A DNA stretch of 64,000 nt, from positions 1 through 64,000 of the forward strand of contig NZ_AOLY01000045.1 in assembly GCF_000336635.1 (NCBI RefSeq). The letters run 5' to 3'. Within the stretch, counting starts at the first letter, position 1, and each line of letters begins with the position of its first letter. A program made the translations under genes and the position numbers. Below the pieces are notes generated by a model, which had not been told where the DNA came from, ran no database searches, and was given only the letters and a program-made list of their open reading frames with translations. The DNA comes from Haloarcula japonica DSM 6131. Lineage in GTDB: Archaea > Halobacteriota > Halobacteria > Halobacteriales > Haloarculaceae. Shown here in pieces: positions 51,607-60,657 of this stretch.

Positions 51607-52806
51607 CTATTTTATATTGGTCTCGTCTCGTATCGCCGGAATCTCTGGGCTGGACGGGCCCTTGCGGTCTGTTGCCGGCGGTTCGCTGATCTTAGCAATC
51701 TGTCCCAGTATGTTTGTGGTTTCCCGAACCATGTCTTCCCAATCGTAGCGCGCGGTCACAATCTGGCGCCCGTGCTTACCCAGATCGGACAGCAGTTGTT
51801 TGTCTTCAACCAGATCCGAAACGGCCGTGGCAAGTCCCTCAATGTCACCCACCTCGACAGTTGTACCGGTCTGCTCTACGATTCTCGCAGTCTGTTCGAG
51901 ATTGCTTGAGACAACCGGTGTCTCACACGCTAACGCTTCCAAGACGGTACGGGGAAAGCCCTCGGTCCGGCTGGGCAAGACAAACAGATCAGCCGCTCTG
52001 AAGACAGTTGGCATCTCGCTGTACGGAACACGCCCGAGGAAGGAGACAGCGTCGTCCAACTCCTTTTCAGCAACGGTATTTTCCAGGCTCTCGCGCATCG
52101 GACCGTCGCCACAGAAAAAGAGTTGAGCATCCAGACACCTGTCCTGTATTTCCGCAAGCGATGCTAGCGCATCCTGTGGGCGCTTTCCGTCGACGAGGCG
52201 ACCGACAAAAACAATTGCAGGACCGACGGCCGCATCGATTCTATTATGCTTTGGTCCTGACGGGGAAAACCGATCAGTATCTATACCATTGTTTACTACC
52301 GCGATATCAGTGTTAACACCCATTTCTCGTAGTTTAGACTGTTCAACATCAGTGTAGCAAAACGTCACATCGGCTGAATCGTACGTCCATTTACCCAGCG
52401 TTCGGAGATGTGCGCGCGAGAACCAAAACGGCCCACGCTGAGAGTTTAACCCGTGACACGTCACGGCAAGGGGTATATCTTTCAACCGACAGTAAGCCGC
52501 AGCCACGTTTGTTGAAAAGAACAGGTGAGAGTGGGCGTGAACAACGTCATAGTCTTCGCTGTTTCGTAGAACCCTGGTCGTGTTCGTGAAGAGTTGATTG
52601 CCCAGGGTCTCAACCTTTGGTGGTTGTCGGATGAGCGTGTATCCGTCTCGTTCAACGGTCTCCTGTTCGTCTACGCTGTCCGAAGCAGTCAAAACGGTCA
52701 CATCGTGTCCGTGTGCAGCCTGATCGCGACTGAGAGCGTGTATATGGTATGGTGCACCACCGACCGTTTCAGGGAAGATATCCTGAGCCACCCGAAGAAT
52801 ACGCAT
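51607..52806 (-). CDS. Glycosyltransferase family 4 protein
   Basis: The 399-residue GT-B enzyme begins MRILRVAQDIFPETVGGAP and has VVHAHSHLFFSTNVAAA, VVNNGIDTDRFSP, IVFVGRLVDGKRPQDAL, VSFLGRVPYSEMP and SRTEGFPRTVLEALACETPV with the E-x7-E motif near residue 290. It would use a nucleotide sugar at the cytoplasmic face. Its N-terminus is the template for the decayed fragment at 48791-49201. The last 25 or so residues are polar and probably flexible. Confidence 0.9.
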   Translation of the reverse strand: MRILRVAQDIFPETVGGAPYHIHALSRDQAAHGHDVTVLTASDSVDEQETVERDGYTLIRQPPKVETLGNQLFTNTTRVLRNSEDYDVVHAHSHLFFSTNVAAAYCRLKDIPLAVTCHGLNSQRGPFWFSRAHLRTLGKWTYDSADVTFCYTDVEQSKLREMGVNTDIAVVNNGIDTDRFSPSGPKHNRIDAAVGPAIVFVGRLVDGKRPQDALASLAEIQDRCLDAQLFFCGDGPMRESLENTVAEKELDDAVSFLGRVPYSEMPTVFRAADLFVLPSRTEGFPRTVLEALACETPVVSSNLEQTARIVEQTGTTVEVGDIEGLATAVSDLVEDKQLLSDLGKHGRQIVTARYDWEDMVRETTNILGQIAKISEPPATDRKGPSSPEIPAIRDETNIK

Positions 52807-53153
52807 TTGTTCACCCAGGGTTTGTGGGGTAACTGGTTTAGTTAATAGTCTGATTTTCCAGTAGTGACTCTCTATAACACCGGTTATTACATTTCAGTTG
52901 GTCCTAGAAAATATACCAGGGTTCACGAAAGACCGTATTATAAAAAGTTGGAAGAACTCACAGGAGACCACTCGACGTGGTTTAGTTTTAATTGTGTTTC
53001 AGCGAATACGTAATTGTCCTCGAAACAAAAACGTAACAGCAGACCAGTCATCTAACTCCTGTACAAAGTGACTCTCGTTATATATTACAGATCTGTATCT
53101 CGATGCCCGTAGGGACAGAATAAACAAACGGCTGCACCTACTGTTTTGGACCA
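52807..53153. other. AT-rich divergent promoter region
   Basis: About 350 bases between two divergent glycosyltransferase genes. No gene or RNA is recognised. Confidence 0.4.
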
Positions 53154-54323
53154 ATGGAAACCACTGGGCCGATAGCATTCTATGTACCATCACTAACAGT
53201 TGGCGGGGCAGAGCGTGTCACGGTTTCCGTAGCAAATGGACTCGCCGAACGAGGCTACGAGGTCGATCTAGTAGTCTCGTTCAACGAGGGGGCGTTCCGG
53301 AAAGAAATCAATGAGCAGGTAACTATTGTCGACCTTGATACACCTAAAATACCTGTTGTTGGGATTGGAGCGAGCGTGCCGTGTCTCTCACGATATCTCT
53401 CCGTACGGTCACCAGCCATCATGTTCTCACAGATGACCTACGCCAACGACATCCATCTTGTTTCACAACTAGTAGCGAGATCCGACACAGTGTCAGTCGG
53501 AACCATCCACAATACACTCGGCATGCAGGAAAAGTCAAAAGAGAAGCTCGTTCAGTCGCTTCAACGTCGATTGGCAGGACAGGCTAATCAGTTCGTCGCT
53601 GTATCCGAGGGCGTCGCTGAGAGCGTCGTTGAGTACGTTGGCGTCGACCGGGAGAAAGTATCTGTCTTACACAATCCGATTCCGGTACACGACGTCCAAG
53701 CACAGGCCCAGGAGTCAGTTGACCACCGCTGGCTTGCCTCTCCAGAGCACGAGGTCGTTCTGGGGATCGGACGGCTCGAACGGGCGAAGAATTTCAGTTC
53801 TTTTCTTCGGGCCTTCGCACAGCTCCATGCGAATCGACCGCAGACGAGGGCAATAATTGTCGGAAAAGGCTCGAAACGGAGTGAACTCGAAGACCTTGCA
53901 CGCGAGCTGGATATCGAGGATGTTGTGTCGTTCGCTGGATTCGTCGATAACCCATACGGGTTCATGGGGAGTGCGTCAGTGCTCGCGATGTCATCAATTC
54001 ACGAGGGGCTACCAACAGTCCTTATCGAGGCCCTCGCCTGCGGGTGCCAAGTCGTTTCCACAGACTGTCCAAGCGGGCCCGCAGAGATACTTGATGACGG
54101 CGAATACGGTCGCCTCACACCGGTTGGAGACGATACAGCGCTCGCGGATGCTATCGAAGCGACACTGGAATCCCCGATATCCACAGACAGACTCATTGAA
54201 CGAGCAAACGATTTCGCACCCGATGCCGTGATAGACGAGTACGAGGCGTTCGTTCATCAGTATGTCGAGCCCGAAACCAGAGCACCAATCGCAGCCAACG
54301 CTGATTCACCGGTCGGCTTCTGA
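53154..54323 (+). CDS. Glycosyltransferase family 4 protein
   Basis: The 389-residue GT-B enzyme has PIAFYVPSLTVGGAERVTVS at its start (the GGAER acceptor loop), VAVSEGVAESVVEYVG, VLGIGRLERAKNFSSFLRAF, VSFAGFVDNPYGFMGSASVL and SSIHEGLPTVLIEALACGCQ with the E-x7-E motif, then DCPSGPAEIL. This last stretch is typical of N-acetylgalactosamine or galactose transferases such as PglJ/PglA-type enzymes. It converges with the DUF1616-like gene, 34 bases away. Confidence 0.9.
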   Translation: METTGPIAFYVPSLTVGGAERVTVSVANGLAERGYEVDLVVSFNEGAFRKEINEQVTIVDLDTPKIPVVGIGASVPCLSRYLSVRSPAIMFSQMTYANDIHLVSQLVARSDTVSVGTIHNTLGMQEKSKEKLVQSLQRRLAGQANQFVAVSEGVAESVVEYVGVDREKVSVLHNPIPVHDVQAQAQESVDHRWLASPEHEVVLGIGRLERAKNFSSFLRAFAQLHANRPQTRAIIVGKGSKRSELEDLARELDIEDVVSFAGFVDNPYGFMGSASVLAMSSIHEGLPTVLIEALACGCQVVSTDCPSGPAEILDDGEYGRLTPVGDDTALADAIEATLESPISTDRLIERANDFAPDAVIDEYEAFVHQYVEPETRAPIAANADSPVGF

Positions 54324-54357
54324 ATTGCTAGGGAGAAACTGTCTGTTGTTCAACTTC

Positions 54358-55287
54358 CTAAGTCACATCAATCCAGATATGGGTCTCTCGGTAAGCGTTA
54401 TCCACCGTCGGCTGATCTGGAATCCCATCTCGGTACAGCAAATACGTTAATCGGAGCCGTTCACCCTCAAGAACAGGGGTCACAGTATGACGCTTTTGCC
54501 ATGTGTTGCCGGGAGAAATTGTCTCACTGTACGTATCGAGGCGTGTGCGCTCTGTCGCATCTCCCGTAGGTGCCGTTCGAGTGAGTTGGACGACGACAAC
54601 GTAATTCGTGTGTTGCTGCTCACGGTTCGTGACAGTGAAGTACAGGTCACTGGATTCACCAAGCGCCATCTCTTCCGGATAGCCGTCCGCTTGCAGCGTC
54701 CCGTTGTTCTCGGTCAACAGTCCGAACTCGGAGTACGTTTCCCCGCGTTGGGGCTGTGCAGCGACGAAGGTCACACTGACCAGAGCGACCATGATAGCCA
54801 CCGCAACGATGATTGATCCGAGCTGTACACCGCCATCGTCAGACTGTGTCTCGCTGTTTGACCCCGTATTGAACTGTACTGCTGATTTGCTCGGCTCTGA
54901 CCCTGACGCTTTTCGGCGGTACAGCGCAACGAAAGTCGACAGATACGCCACCGCTGCGAGTGCTGACACGACCGGGACCGATCGAATTGGCCAGTTGGTG
55001 AATTCCAGATTCACCCCGACAATAACCGCCAAACAGATACTCGCGACCACAGCGTACAGTATTCGTTCGAGACCAACCAGTCGATGCTGCTGATACATCG
55101 ATTCTCGGTCGGGAAACAAGGCCGCAATGAGCGCATAGCCAGGAACAAACAGCAGAAACGGTATTGCTACAGCCGCAAGCAACAATCCGTCCACTGGCGA
55201 GACAGTAGCGGCAAGTGCAACGGTTGTAATTACAGTAATCGTAACGAGATCTGCAAGCTCTGTTGACAGACCAGACCACCTACCCAT
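54358..55287 (-). CDS. DUF1616-like membrane protein
   Basis: The 309-residue protein has four N-terminal transmembrane helices with FVPGYALIAALFPDRE, a feature of DUF1616 proteins, then a linker, a fifth helix (about 160-178) and an outside beta-sandwich domain (LYFTVTNREQQHTNYVVVVQ). DUF1616 proteins are common in haloarchaeal and methanogen surface-glycan clusters, where their job is unknown. It is co-directional with the following dolichyl-phosphate-type GT2 gene upstream, supporting a role in glycan assembly. Confidence 0.8.
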   Translation of the reverse strand: MGRWSGLSTELADLVTITVITTVALAATVSPVDGLLLAAVAIPFLLFVPGYALIAALFPDRESMYQQHRLVGLERILYAVVASICLAVIVGVNLEFTNWPIRSVPVVSALAAVAYLSTFVALYRRKASGSEPSKSAVQFNTGSNSETQSDDGGVQLGSIIVAVAIMVALVSVTFVAAQPQRGETYSEFGLLTENNGTLQADGYPEEMALGESSDLYFTVTNREQQHTNYVVVVQLTRTAPTGDATERTRLDTYSETISPGNTWQKRHTVTPVLEGERLRLTYLLYRDGIPDQPTVDNAYRETHIWIDVT

Positions 55288-55438
55288 GATCGATACTACT
55301 ACTCTAGGAGCATAAGTAGCAACAGCATAATTCTAATTTTTCACTATGCGTGCGATGAGAGAAGGATCTCAAATAGTTCACTCATAACTCACTCAGCGCC
55401 GTTCCATACCGGACGAGCACATGACATAAGAAGCTGGG

Positions 55439-56272
55439 TCAGTCGACCCGGAGATGCTTTTGTTTGAGTCGTGATAAAAACCCGGTAAGTAGCAACATTG
55501 AGAGCTTCGGAACGAACGAACTGTATCTGATTCCGCTCGACTCGTCACCGTAAAACGCCTCCATCGGCACGTCCTGAACAGTCAGTCCATTGGCGTCTAG
55601 GTGAATGAGCATGTCGTTAAGGAACCCGTAGTCGTCAAACAGATCGTTCAGTGAGAGTTGTTCGAGTGCTGTCGCAGAAATCGCGGTGTATCCGTTTTGC
55701 GGGTCGCGCATTTGCCAGTGTCCGCTCGCTATCTTTGTCAAGATCGTGAGGAGCGCATTCCCGAAAAACCGCCAGTTAGACATCTGAGCACAGTGGCTTC
55801 GAGATATCAGGCGGTTGCCTTTCGCGTAATCCGCCTCCCCCTCAACGACTGGGTCGAGTATCTCATCGAGTATGTTCGGGTCCATCTGGCCGTCGCCATC
55901 AAGGACTGCAACCGTATCCATGCCACTCATAAGCGCTAGCTCGTATCCAGTTTGTACGGCGGCCCCGCGACCGCCGTTAGTCTGATGACGGACTGGGACG
56001 ACCCGCTTATCGAGAAACGTCTGGCTTTCAGATACCGTTGTCCCGGCGCCGTCGGCGACAACTATTTGTTGTGCGGAATTCCCGGTCTCACCGGCCTGTT
56101 CTACCTCAGTATCCACGTATTCCTTGATTTCGGTCCAGGTGCCATCTGTCGAGCAGTCATCGATAACGAACACCTGATCGACGTACTCCGGAAGTGAGTC
56201 GATGACCTCACCGATGAACCCCTCTTCGTTGTGTGCCGGAACGACGACACCGACAGTTGAGCCTTTATACAC
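55439..56272 (-). CDS. Glycosyltransferase family 2, polyprenyl-phosphate sugar synthase type
   Basis: The 277-residue GT-A enzyme has VGVVVPAHNEEGFIGEVIDS, VFVIDDCSTDGTWTEI, TNGGRGAAVQTGYELAL and VAVLDGDGQMDPNIL with the DxD site (about residues 120-124). The GNRL and MRDPQNGYTAIS segments are typical of dolichyl-phosphate mannose/glucose synthases such as AglD/AglJ-like haloarchaeal enzymes. It probably charges a polyprenyl phosphate with the first or a donor sugar. The longish insertion after DGTWTEI (about 40-75) is unusual. Confidence 0.88.
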   Translation of the reverse strand: MYKGSTVGVVVPAHNEEGFIGEVIDSLPEYVDQVFVIDDCSTDGTWTEIKEYVDTEVEQAGETGNSAQQIVVADGAGTTVSESQTFLDKRVVPVRHQTNGGRGAAVQTGYELALMSGMDTVAVLDGDGQMDPNILDEILDPVVEGEADYAKGNRLISRSHCAQMSNWRFFGNALLTILTKIASGHWQMRDPQNGYTAISATALEQLSLNDLFDDYGFLNDMLIHLDANGLTVQDVPMEAFYGDESSGIRYSSFVPKLSMLLLTGFLSRLKQKHLRVD

Positions 56273-56651
56273 TCTATGTCCCCCCTGTTGGTGAGTGGTC
56301 CCGCTTCGCTTCTAGGGGTCGCACAGCACGGCTGCATTGCTGGAGCGAGCCCGTTACAGTACGCACAGAGTTACCGAGAAGGGAGCTACTCATCTCGGGT
56401 CGGCCCTCATGCCAGACCCACGCGCCAATAGCAACCTCTGATTCAGTGATAGTCATGGTAGGTCGTAGGGCCGCTCACCGGCCACCAATAGGGCCCTCTC
56501 TGTCGCCATGTTGGACAAATCGATCTATTGTTATTCCTTACTTTCCTGGGTTAGCGGTCATATACAGTGAACTGCCGGATCAGTAAATATCTCGTTAGGC
56601 CGATTTCGGAAAGCGCCTGCGTATGGCGATTACTATTGTTAGAGAGAGTAG
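56273..56651. other. Intergenic stretch without firm gene
   Basis: About 380 bases between a glycosyltransferase and a secreted protein. A 60-codon minus frame (56274-56456) is open but of doubtful codon use; I leave it unannotated. Confidence 0.35.
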
Positions 56652-58493
56652 TTATTCGAATTGGTCCTGATACGTCGTCCTAATGTCCGCCTGGCGACTA
56701 GCGGTCAAGTTCTCGTACGACTTCCCGTATGTGTCGATGGCCAGTTCGTCCCAGGACTCGATTCGGTCACCGGAATCAGTCTGGAACTGTGCATCGAAGT
56801 CCGCTTCGACCTTCTGTTGGGTTTCAATTTCTAGTCCTGTGAAATTAAAATTCTCGCCGGCTTTTACATCGGCATCGTACTCTTGCCGGGCGATTTCCTC
56901 ACGCGTCCGTACCTCTGCGGCCGCAAGGCCGTCTGCGAACGGTTGACGTTCGTGAATCTCCCCGACCTGCCGCTTCGTTTCACTGCTGACCTCATCATAG
57001 TAGTATCCGTACTTATCCTGGGTTATTTCATCAAGCGAAGCGCGGTCACCATCAGAGACACTGGTACTTCCGCCGGAACCGCTGGACCCACCGTCTTTTG
57101 CCCATGAGGGTTTGACCGACATAGCTGTTGACGCACGCGCGTCTTTTGAGTAGATGCCATAGACGTACGTTTGCAGGCTCAGTGGTTCTACGGGGTAATC
57201 CGTCGAGTCGGTTACCGTGTATTCAATCTCGAACCGAACGCGAGTCGACTCGCCGGGTGCGAGCGTGACGTTTCTGTCGACTCCATAGGCTTCCGGACGA
57301 TCATCGTCATCGCTGTCGATGCGGTGCTGGATCGATTGAGTTCCAGTGATTTCACCCGTGTTCGTTACGTCCGCGGAGAACACAGCCGTATCACCGACGT
57401 ACAGAACATTCGGTCCATCCAAATCCGACACCTCGAAAAGACTGTCCTGTACCGTCATCGAGACGGTATCTGTGTCATCAGCAGTTTCAAGCGAATAGTT
57501 GTGTGTCCCGCGGCTCAAATTCGTCGTGTTCACTCCAATAGACACGATTGTAGTTTCGTTGACAGCAGATGAAACGGAGCGCGAATAGGTGGTGTTCATG
57601 GAATCACTGCGGAGCGTGACGTTGTCCATCCCGTCCACGTCACCAATGTTCTCGACGACTGCTGAGATATTAGCAGTTTCCCCCCTCGTTACGTTGGCCG
57701 GTGCAGTCGTGTTCTGCACCCGGAACGTCGCCGGTTGCTGGACATGGAGTGTTCCGGTCGTTGTTGTGTTTTCGGTGGCGATCTTGTATTGATATCGACC
57801 AGGTTCCAGATCAGCAGTTCGGACCGTAGCAGTGCTCATCTGGCTCTGGCCGCCCGCAAGTGAGTGGACACTCTCGTTCAGCGTTTCAGAATCGGAGTAC
57901 TGGCCGTTTTGATCCGCATCGACAGCGATTCGCACTGTCTGGACGCCGCGATATGCACCGATATTGGTCAGGTTTGCTCGGATGGAGGCGCTCGTTCCAC
58001 GGACGATTGTAGCGTTTTCAGTGGTATCGGCGAGTACAAACGTAGGCGGGGTAAGAACAGCCACACTCCCAGTTGATTCCGGGGACGATGATTCACCGAC
58101 GGCAACGGCGTACGTGTATTCCCCGGAACTGATTTGCTCAGGCTCGACAGCGAACGTCACGTCCGTCGGTTCTGCAGCCGAAACCTCAACTTGTTTCGTT
58201 GCTACCGTTTCAGAAGGTCGTCCGTCTCTGTTCAATCGTAGCGCTACTTGTTGTGTTGTCGTTTCCGACCCTACATTTGTGATTTGAAGTTGCACACGCA
58301 GCGGCTCATCCGGCCGAATTTCGGTCGGAGATTGCACAGTGCGTATCTCCAGTTCGTCCTCGCCTACAGTGGTCTCCGAATCTGCCGGTCCATCGGCGAA
58401 ACCACCGATCCCAAGCCCCAGCGTAGCGCCTCCAATGAGTAACAGCCCAGCGACGCACCCAATCAGTATTTTTCCGTAGCCTATGGACAACAT
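56652..58493 (-). CDS. Secreted protein with repeated CARDB/NEW3-like beta-sandwich domains
   Basis: The 613-residue protein has an N-terminal signal-anchor (ILIGCVAGLLLIGGATLGLG) and four tandem Ig-like domains of about 95 residues with recurring ITNVGS, LTNIGAYRG, VENIGDVDG and VTNTGEITG strands, characteristic of CARDB-type domains. NxT/NxS sites are frequent, so it is a likely N-glycoprotein. A Ser/Gly linker near residue 470 leads to a charged helical C-terminal domain (about 485-613) with repeated DKYGYYYDEVSSETK- and DTYGKSYENLTASR-type helices. It ends the surface island. Confidence 0.8.
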   Translation of the reverse strand: MLSIGYGKILIGCVAGLLLIGGATLGLGIGGFADGPADSETTVGEDELEIRTVQSPTEIRPDEPLRVQLQITNVGSETTTQQVALRLNRDGRPSETVATKQVEVSAAEPTDVTFAVEPEQISSGEYTYAVAVGESSSPESTGSVAVLTPPTFVLADTTENATIVRGTSASIRANLTNIGAYRGVQTVRIAVDADQNGQYSDSETLNESVHSLAGGQSQMSTATVRTADLEPGRYQYKIATENTTTTGTLHVQQPATFRVQNTTAPANVTRGETANISAVVENIGDVDGMDNVTLRSDSMNTTYSRSVSSAVNETTIVSIGVNTTNLSRGTHNYSLETADDTDTVSMTVQDSLFEVSDLDGPNVLYVGDTAVFSADVTNTGEITGTQSIQHRIDSDDDDRPEAYGVDRNVTLAPGESTRVRFEIEYTVTDSTDYPVEPLSLQTYVYGIYSKDARASTAMSVKPSWAKDGGSSGSGGSTSVSDGDRASLDEITQDKYGYYYDEVSSETKRQVGEIHERQPFADGLAAAEVRTREEIARQEYDADVKAGENFNFTGLEIETQQKVEADFDAQFQTDSGDRIESWDELAIDTYGKSYENLTASRQADIRTTYQDQFE

Positions 58494-58893
58494 GCGTATG
58501 CAGGTATATCACAAATCATTATTGTTACGGCTGCTATACCTAGCGGTAGACATTCTTTGCATTCCATATCGAAGAGCGAATTTCCACAGGGATATCTTGG
58601 AATTTGTAGCATTCCTTTAGTTCCAGACACGTCACCAAAGTGGAGCCTTTAGCCATCGTCGTAGTGAGTCAATACCGTTCGTTTCCGTCTCAGTTAGACG
58701 ACGACTGTTAGCCGCATCTATGGAAAGCACACCGGCTTGTGGTCAGATACCAGAGTTGGTGTAATAGAGTAGCGTGTACGCGAGACATCCATATAAAATT
58801 ATAAGTTCAATTCGAAGTGAAAAATAGGGATAAAGATGGTTCTAAGTCGACGCGGCTGTGCACTCCTATCAGTTCGAGACCGAGATGCGACAG
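58494..58893. other. AT-rich intergenic stretch
   Basis: About 400 bases with no recognised gene between the secreted protein and the small winged-helix regulator. Confidence 0.45.
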
Positions 58894-59175
58894 TTACGCC
58901 ATGTTCTTCCGTTCGATTGTTTCCCAAATATCGACACCCTTCTCGGTGATGTCGTACACGCGGCCTTTCTTCCGATCTTCCGAAACTAATAGGTCGACCA
59001 GTTCCGACTCACGGAGTTCCTGCAGGGCGCGCGAAACGTGAGCAATGCTCATTTCCCTGTCGTCCGCAATTAATGACGGTGTCGCAGGGCCTTCTGACAA
59101 CCGGCGGAGAGTCTCGACTCGATACCGTGAACTGATTACGTAGCTCACTTCGTCCCACTGATCAAAGTCTGCCAT
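58894..59175 (-). CDS. Small winged-helix transcription regulator
   Basis: The 93-residue protein is a complete winged helix: SSRYRVETLRRLSEGPATPS, a recognition helix in MSIAHVSRALQELRESELV, and a wing in KKGRVYDITEKG. It is of the haloarchaeal ArsR/MarR-like type that often controls a neighbouring gene. Its target is not evident: the adjacent gaps are large and gene-poor. It could regulate itself or the secreted protein downstream. Confidence 0.82.
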   Translation of the reverse strand: MADFDQWDEVSYVISSRYRVETLRRLSEGPATPSLIADDREMSIAHVSRALQELRESELVDLLVSEDRKKGRVYDITEKGVDIWETIERKNMA

Positions 59176-59963
59176 CGTATCTATTCGTATGCACGAGTGT
59201 ACCAGCTACCTTCTTTGGACACAAACTCGTGTACAGTGATATTCCATGTGCCTGTGGTTAATTGTTTCGCTCGTGTCTCTTGGTCTCGCTTCGTAGCCAT
59301 ACACGATTCCGGTTGAATACCCTGCATACTGAGTATGTGGTGAGTAATATCGCTCTTCCGCTCAATTCATAAAACGGGATTTCATCTACGTGTTCGGCAA
59401 TCAGGCGACAAACGATCAACAACAGAAACTGTGGAGTTCGTAAGGCTCCGATTCCTGACGACAACCCAGAAGAGCATCTTATCCGGGACTTCGTCTCTGC
59501 AGGAATTCTCTGCATCCAGATAGCTGTTCAATTGACACTGATAAGATTGCGTTACTTGTAGGGCCCATAGATACGGAGGATATACGCTACGATTTATCCT
59601 GTACAATCTCAAGGAATCGAGTAACGTCTGAGGGTAACAGAGGGACGTCTCAGGGCTTTTCACTGGTATTCTATGTATTTTGAGTATCTCAATACACACT
59701 GTGTCAGACTTTTATTATGGACTATCGAAAATCGATTCAAAGAGCACTGTTACACCCAGAATACCCAAACAACTACTGACTACCTCGACAGTAATCAAAG
59801 AGAAATTATCTAATCAATTACATAACAAAGTATTAAGTGGCAAGGTGATGTTGATTTGAAATGCTGGCTGACAGCGTAACGCTCCGTCGATACAGCCGGG
59901 GGGCTGTGTGAGCGCGATTCCAGACGGGTGGACGATGTCGCAGCACACAGGAAGTGGGTAAAT
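59176..59963. other. Long AT-rich gap
   Basis: About 790 bases without a firm gene. A minus frame at 59258-59515 has a patch (HVDEIPFYEL followed by LLTTYSVCRVFNRNRVW) that looks faintly like part of a decayed gene, but no family is recognised and codon use is mixed. Confidence 0.4.
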
Positions 59964-60599
59964 ATGGGAGTCAAAGACACCGCACAAACGAAAGCAGAAC
60001 CGGATAACCAACTAAGCGACGAATCTGTCCCATCGCCAAAAGGGAAAGAAAGCAGTGCGGACCAAGCGGCGTCACAAGAGCAGGACGATTCGAGTGCATC
60101 TTTAGACGTTATTTTTGAGATACTGAAAAACAGCCGCCGCAGAGAAGTCCTCCATTTTCTTCGAGAACGAGGCGAACAGGTCTCCCTTGGAGAGCTCGCA
60201 GAACATGTCGCGGCCATCGAGAACGAGACTACAACTGATGCGTTGACGTCAAGTGAGCGCAAGCGCGTGTACGTCGGACTGTACCAGTGCCATCTCCCAA
60301 AGATGGACGACATCGGTGTCGTCGATTTTAACCAAGACCGGGGCCATATCACCCTTACCGAGAAGGCTGACGACTTCGAGAAGTACCTCAACCGCTCTGA
60401 AGAGGAGGAAGAAGGTCGACAGTGGTATCAGTATTACGTGGCCGTCTCGATGCTCGGTGCGATGGTATTAGCCGCCTCTGTCGCCTTTTCACTTCCCGGG
60501 AGCATGGTTTTAGGTCTGTTCTCCCTAGTAGTGGGTGTTGCAGGCGCATGTTCGGTGTATCACTGGTCAGTTGAGCGGGAAGAGCCGGACAGCGAGTAG
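59964..60599 (+). CDS. Membrane-anchored winged-helix protein (DUF7344 type), second copy
   Basis: The 211-residue paralogue of the protein at 27585 has a longer acidic start, then a winged helix (DVIFEILKNSRRREVLHFL and SERKRVYVGLYQCHLPKM) and two transmembrane helices (about 158-200) following WYQYYVAVS. It is probably a membrane-tethered regulator. The ATG at 59964 is taken, since the frame upstream has no acidic bias. With its paralogue it flanks the glycan island on either side. Confidence 0.8.
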   Translation: MGVKDTAQTKAEPDNQLSDESVPSPKGKESSADQAASQEQDDSSASLDVIFEILKNSRRREVLHFLRERGEQVSLGELAEHVAAIENETTTDALTSSERKRVYVGLYQCHLPKMDDIGVVDFNQDRGHITLTEKADDFEKYLNRSEEEEEGRQWYQYYVAVSMLGAMVLAASVAFSLPGSMVLGLFSLVVGVAGACSVYHWSVEREEPDSE

Positions 60600-60657
60600 C
60601 CCGATAAGAACGGTTTGATTCCACACGCAGTTTTACGCAGTACACGTCACGAGTAGG

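Noticed and set aside
56274-56456. 60-codon minus frame between a glycosyltransferase and the CARDB-like protein
   Set aside because: Neither codon bias nor context gives enough support.
59258-59515. 85-codon minus frame that faintly resembles part of a transposase or decayed gene
   Set aside because: No catalytic residues or terminal repeats visible and no family recognised.
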